From positions 62,001 through 126,000 of the forward strand of contig JBIQJD010000003.1 in assembly GCA_044507695.1 (NCBI GenBank): DNA of 64,000 bases, in the 5' to 3' direction. The position numbers were made by a program, and so were the translations under genes. The notes under the pieces are model-generated. The model was not told where the DNA came from. It was given only the letters and a program-made list of their open reading frames with translations, and did not search any database. Shown one piece after another: positions 61,714-64,000 of the stretch (positions are counted from its first letter, which is position 1; every line of letters begins with the position of its first letter). This stretch comes from JBIQJD01 sp044507695. GTDB lineage: Bacteria; Bacteroidota; Ignavibacteria; Ignavibacteriales; Ignavibacteriaceae.

Positions 61714-64000
61714 TTGAAAGTTTCCTTAAACTGGCTTAAAGAATATGTTGATCTCAGCGGTATTTCAGTTGAAGATATTGTTCATAAATTATCAATGGCG
61801 GGATTAGAAGTTGAAGAGGTTTTTAATGAACTGGAGATATATAAAGATTTTGTAGTCGGCTTAGTATCGAAAAAAGAAAAACATCCAAATGCTGATAAAC
61901 TTTCTATTTGTAAAGTTTCTACCGGGAATGATGAATACCAGGTTATATGCGGAGCACCGAATGTTGAAGCAGGACAGAAAATAGTTTTCGCTCCGATTGG
62001 GGCAACAATTCCCAAAGGCAATTTTAAAATCGGTAAAGCAAAAATTCGCGGCGTTGAATCATTCGGTATGATCTGCTCAGAAGCTGAACTTGAATTGAGC
62101 GATAATCATTCCGGTATAATGGTTTTAGTTTCCGGTATAAAAGAAGGTACACCTCTTACTGATGCCCTCAATCTTAATGATGTAATAATGGAGATTGCTG
62201 TTACACCAAACAGGCCTGATGCACTTTCACATTTTGGTGTGGCACGTGATCTGGCGGCATTGTTTAACAAATCATTTAAGATTCCTCAGTTAAAATTTGC
62301 TGAATCAGAAGATGATGTAAACAAATTTGCATCTATTGAAATTGTGGATACAAAAAATTGTCCGCGGTATTCTGGTAGAGTTGTAAGAAATGTTGAGATT
62401 AAAGAATCACCTGAGTGGCTTAAAAACAGGTTAACAAAGGTCGGGCTTCGTCCAATCAATAACATAGTTGATGTTACAAATTATGTTATGTATGAAACAG
62501 GACAGCCGCTCCATGCGTTTGATCTTGATAAATTAAACGGTTCAAAAATAATCGTTAAAAGTACTGATACTGAAGAATCTTTCACCACACTTGATTCAAA
62601 AGCACGCAAGCTGCCGCAGGGAACTTTAATGATTTGTGATGAAGCCGGAAGTGTGGCAATTGCAGGTGTAATGGGAGGAGAAAATTCAGAAGTAACTTAT
62701 TCCACTAAAAACATTTTAATTGAGAGTGCGTTTTTTAATCCTGTTTCAATAAGAAGAACTTCTAAACAATTATCTTTAAGTACAGATGCTTCATATAGAT
62801 TTGAGCGCGGAACAGATCCCGGCAATACAGTTTATGCTGCCGAACGTGCTGCACAATTGATAGCGGATTTAAGCGGCGGAAAAATTCCAAAGGGCGTAAT
62901 TGATGTTTATCCGGTAGAGGTTGAAAAGAGACAGCTTACTTTAAGATTAAAGAGGATTAAGCAGGTTTTAGGTTATGAAATTTCTGCTTCAGATATTACT
63001 CAGATATTAACTAATCTCGGTCTTGAAGTTACGGATGAAACTTCTGAAGAAATAAAAGTTTCCGTTCCAACTTTCCGTTCAGATTTAGAAAGAGAAATCG
63101 ATCTGATTGAAGAGATAGCCCGGATTTATGGATACGATAACATTCCTACAATTGAAAAAATTTCTATCTCTTTAGATCATAGATTTGATGATTCAGAATT
63201 TATTGATCAAATAAAAACCACAGCCAATGCACTGGGTTTTTATGAGATGATTAATAATCCGCTTGTAAGTGAAAAAAATGCATCTTTAATCGGGAATAAA
63301 ATTCCGCTGCTGAATCCGAAAAGCCTCGATATGGCTTACCTTAGAACATCGCTGGTTCCGGGAGCTTTAGAAGTAATTGCCAGAAATATCAATTATGGTG
63401 AAAAAAACCTGGCATTATTTGAAGCAGGAAATGTGTTTAATAAAATTTCAGATGATGGAATTAACACATTTGACGACTTTACTGAAAAAGCTCAGGCACT
63501 ATTTATTATTACAGGAAATGATTCCGAAAAAGAATGGTTTACCGATGAAACACCATTTGATTTTTACAGGCTTAAAGGACTTATCAACAGTCTGACAAAA
63601 AAGATTTCGCTTGACAATGTTTTGAATGATTCCTATTATTTCGGCGCTGAAAGTATTTACGAATACTATTTCGTTAAAAAATTCGGCAATACTTCCGTTG
63701 GAAAAGGTGGAAAAATCAGCAAAGAAGTTCTTAAAAAATTTGATATTGATCAGCCGGTTTATTCGTTTGAATTTGATCTTGATGAACTTAAAAAAATAAG
63801 AAGGCCGGAAAAGAAATATATAGAACCGCCTAAATTTCCAAAGATTATCCGTGATTTTGCTTTTATCTTTGATTCCGGAATTTCTTATAAGGAAGTAATT
63901 GATTATATAAAATCAGTCAGTTCAAATCTGCTTCAATCAGTTAAAATATTTGATCTTTTTGAAAGCGGATCGCTCGGTAAAAATAAAAAGAGTATGGCAT
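61714..64000 (+). CDS. pheT: phenylalanyl-tRNA synthetase beta subunit (3' end outside the window)
   Basis: PheT holds editing and tRNA-binding domains. The start is the TTG at 61714, ten bases after AGGAG, giving MKVSLNWLKEYVDLS. Residues about 40-150 are the tRNA-binding OB domain (KEKHPNADKLSICKVSTG, CGAPNVEAGQKI). Then come the B3/B4 editing domain (PNRPDALSHFGVARDLAALF), B5 and the catalytic-like core (LEREIDLIEEIARIYGYDNIPT). The window ends after 762 codons, in the C-terminal anticodon-binding (FDX-ACB) domain (FPKIIRDFAFIFDSGISY). The reading frame is open to the window edge. Confidence 0.96.
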   Translation, partial: MKVSLNWLKEYVDLSGISVEDIVHKLSMAGLEVEEVFNELEIYKDFVVGLVSKKEKHPNADKLSICKVSTGNDEYQVICGAPNVEAGQKIVFAPIGATIPKGNFKIGKAKIRGVESFGMICSEAELELSDNHSGIMVLVSGIKEGTPLTDALNLNDVIMEIAVTPNRPDALSHFGVARDLAALFNKSFKIPQLKFAESEDDVNKFASIEIVDTKNCPRYSGRVVRNVEIKESPEWLKNRLTKVGLRPINNIVDVTNYVMYETGQPLHAFDLDKLNGSKIIVKSTDTEESFTTLDSKARKLPQGTLMICDEAGSVAIAGVMGGENSEVTYSTKNILIESAFFNPVSIRRTSKQLSLSTDASYRFERGTDPGNTVYAAERAAQLIADLSGGKIPKGVIDVYPVEVEKRQLTLRLKRIKQVLGYEISASDITQILTNLGLEVTDETSEEIKVSVPTFRSDLEREIDLIEEIARIYGYDNIPTIEKISISLDHRFDDSEFIDQIKTTANALGFYEMINNPLVSEKNASLIGNKIPLLNPKSLDMAYLRTSLVPGALEVIARNINYGEKNLALFEAGNVFNKISDDGINTFDDFTEKAQALFIITGNDSEKEWFTDETPFDFYRLKGLINSLTKKISLDNVLNDSYYFGAESIYEYYFVKKFGNTSVGKGGKISKEVLKKFDIDQPVYSFEFDLDELKKIRRPEKKYIEPPKFPKIIRDFAFIFDSGISYKEVIDYIKSVSSNLLQSVKIFDLFESGSLGKNKKSMA

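Noticed and set aside
1..64000. CRISPR array, insertion sequence or prophage
   Set aside because: No regularly spaced repeats, transposase, integrase or phage structural genes were seen on either strand.

Overview
The window is AT-rich, gene-dense bacterial chromosome from a member of the FCB group, most likely an Ignavibacteria/Ignavibacteriales-type organism. This taxonomic call is an inference from the gene set (fused E1 dehydrogenase with linked lipoylation genes, HYC-type small secreted protein, large beta-rich surface protein, S9 peptidase, alpha-glucan enzymes), the codon style, and one good Bacteroidota-type promoter (TTTG-N20-TAnnTTTG, 6817-6848 on the minus strand). GTG and TTG starts are frequent. 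No rRNA, CRISPR array, prophage, transposase or integrase was seen. Most of the window is core chromosome.

Region by region. (1) 43-6808, minus strand: a CusCBA-type heavy-metal efflux operon (RND pump, TolC channel, adaptor with metal-binding domains at both ends) preceded by a small Cys-rich secreted protein. (2) 6953-14107, plus: murA, a membrane-anchored HEXXH metallopeptidase with a helical-repeat tail, two AI-2E-family permeases in tandem, and a CCA-adding-type nucleotidyltransferase. (3) 14400-21697: a TolC/MacA/MacB-like export system with a separate ATPase and three separate permeases, the last two a tandem duplication split by a terminator. (4) 21698-22247: a gap holding what looks like gene debris, then a 1155-residue surface protein whose ribosome-binding site sits in a small hairpin. 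(5) 25736-32392: Nudix hydrolase, PfkB kinase, mtnA, recO, an HtrA/Deg protease, aroC and a hotdog thioesterase. (6) 32581-39528: lpdA, lipB, fused E1 alpha-beta, two-lipoyl E2 and lipA, that is, a whole 2-oxoacid dehydrogenase complex with the enzymes that make and attach its lipoyl cofactor. (7) 39603-42944: a helical protein, a ClC channel/transporter with CBS domains, a DUF2630 protein and a small exported protein. (8) 43041-46988: treZ and a glycogen debranching enzyme, translationally adjacent. (9) 47005-51165: a D-cysteine desulfhydrase-like PLP enzyme, topoisomerase IB, an alanine:Na+ symporter, and three unannotated tiny single-span membrane proteins (33, 37, 39 residues), two of which are paralogues. 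(10) 51355-56990, minus: S9 peptidase, a NatAB-type ABC exporter and two small charged proteins. (11) 57223-64000: tRNA-Leu(UAA), tRNA-Val(GAC), then thrS-infC-rpmI-rplT-pheS-pheT; infC appears to start at AUC, and pheT runs off the window.

No single large novel system was found. The most interesting points are the paired mini-membrane proteins, the AUC start of infC with the terminator-plus-palindrome leader of thrS, the Met/Ser-rich insertion in the RND pump, the membrane metallopeptidase-repeat fusion, and several perfect dyads in the gaps.
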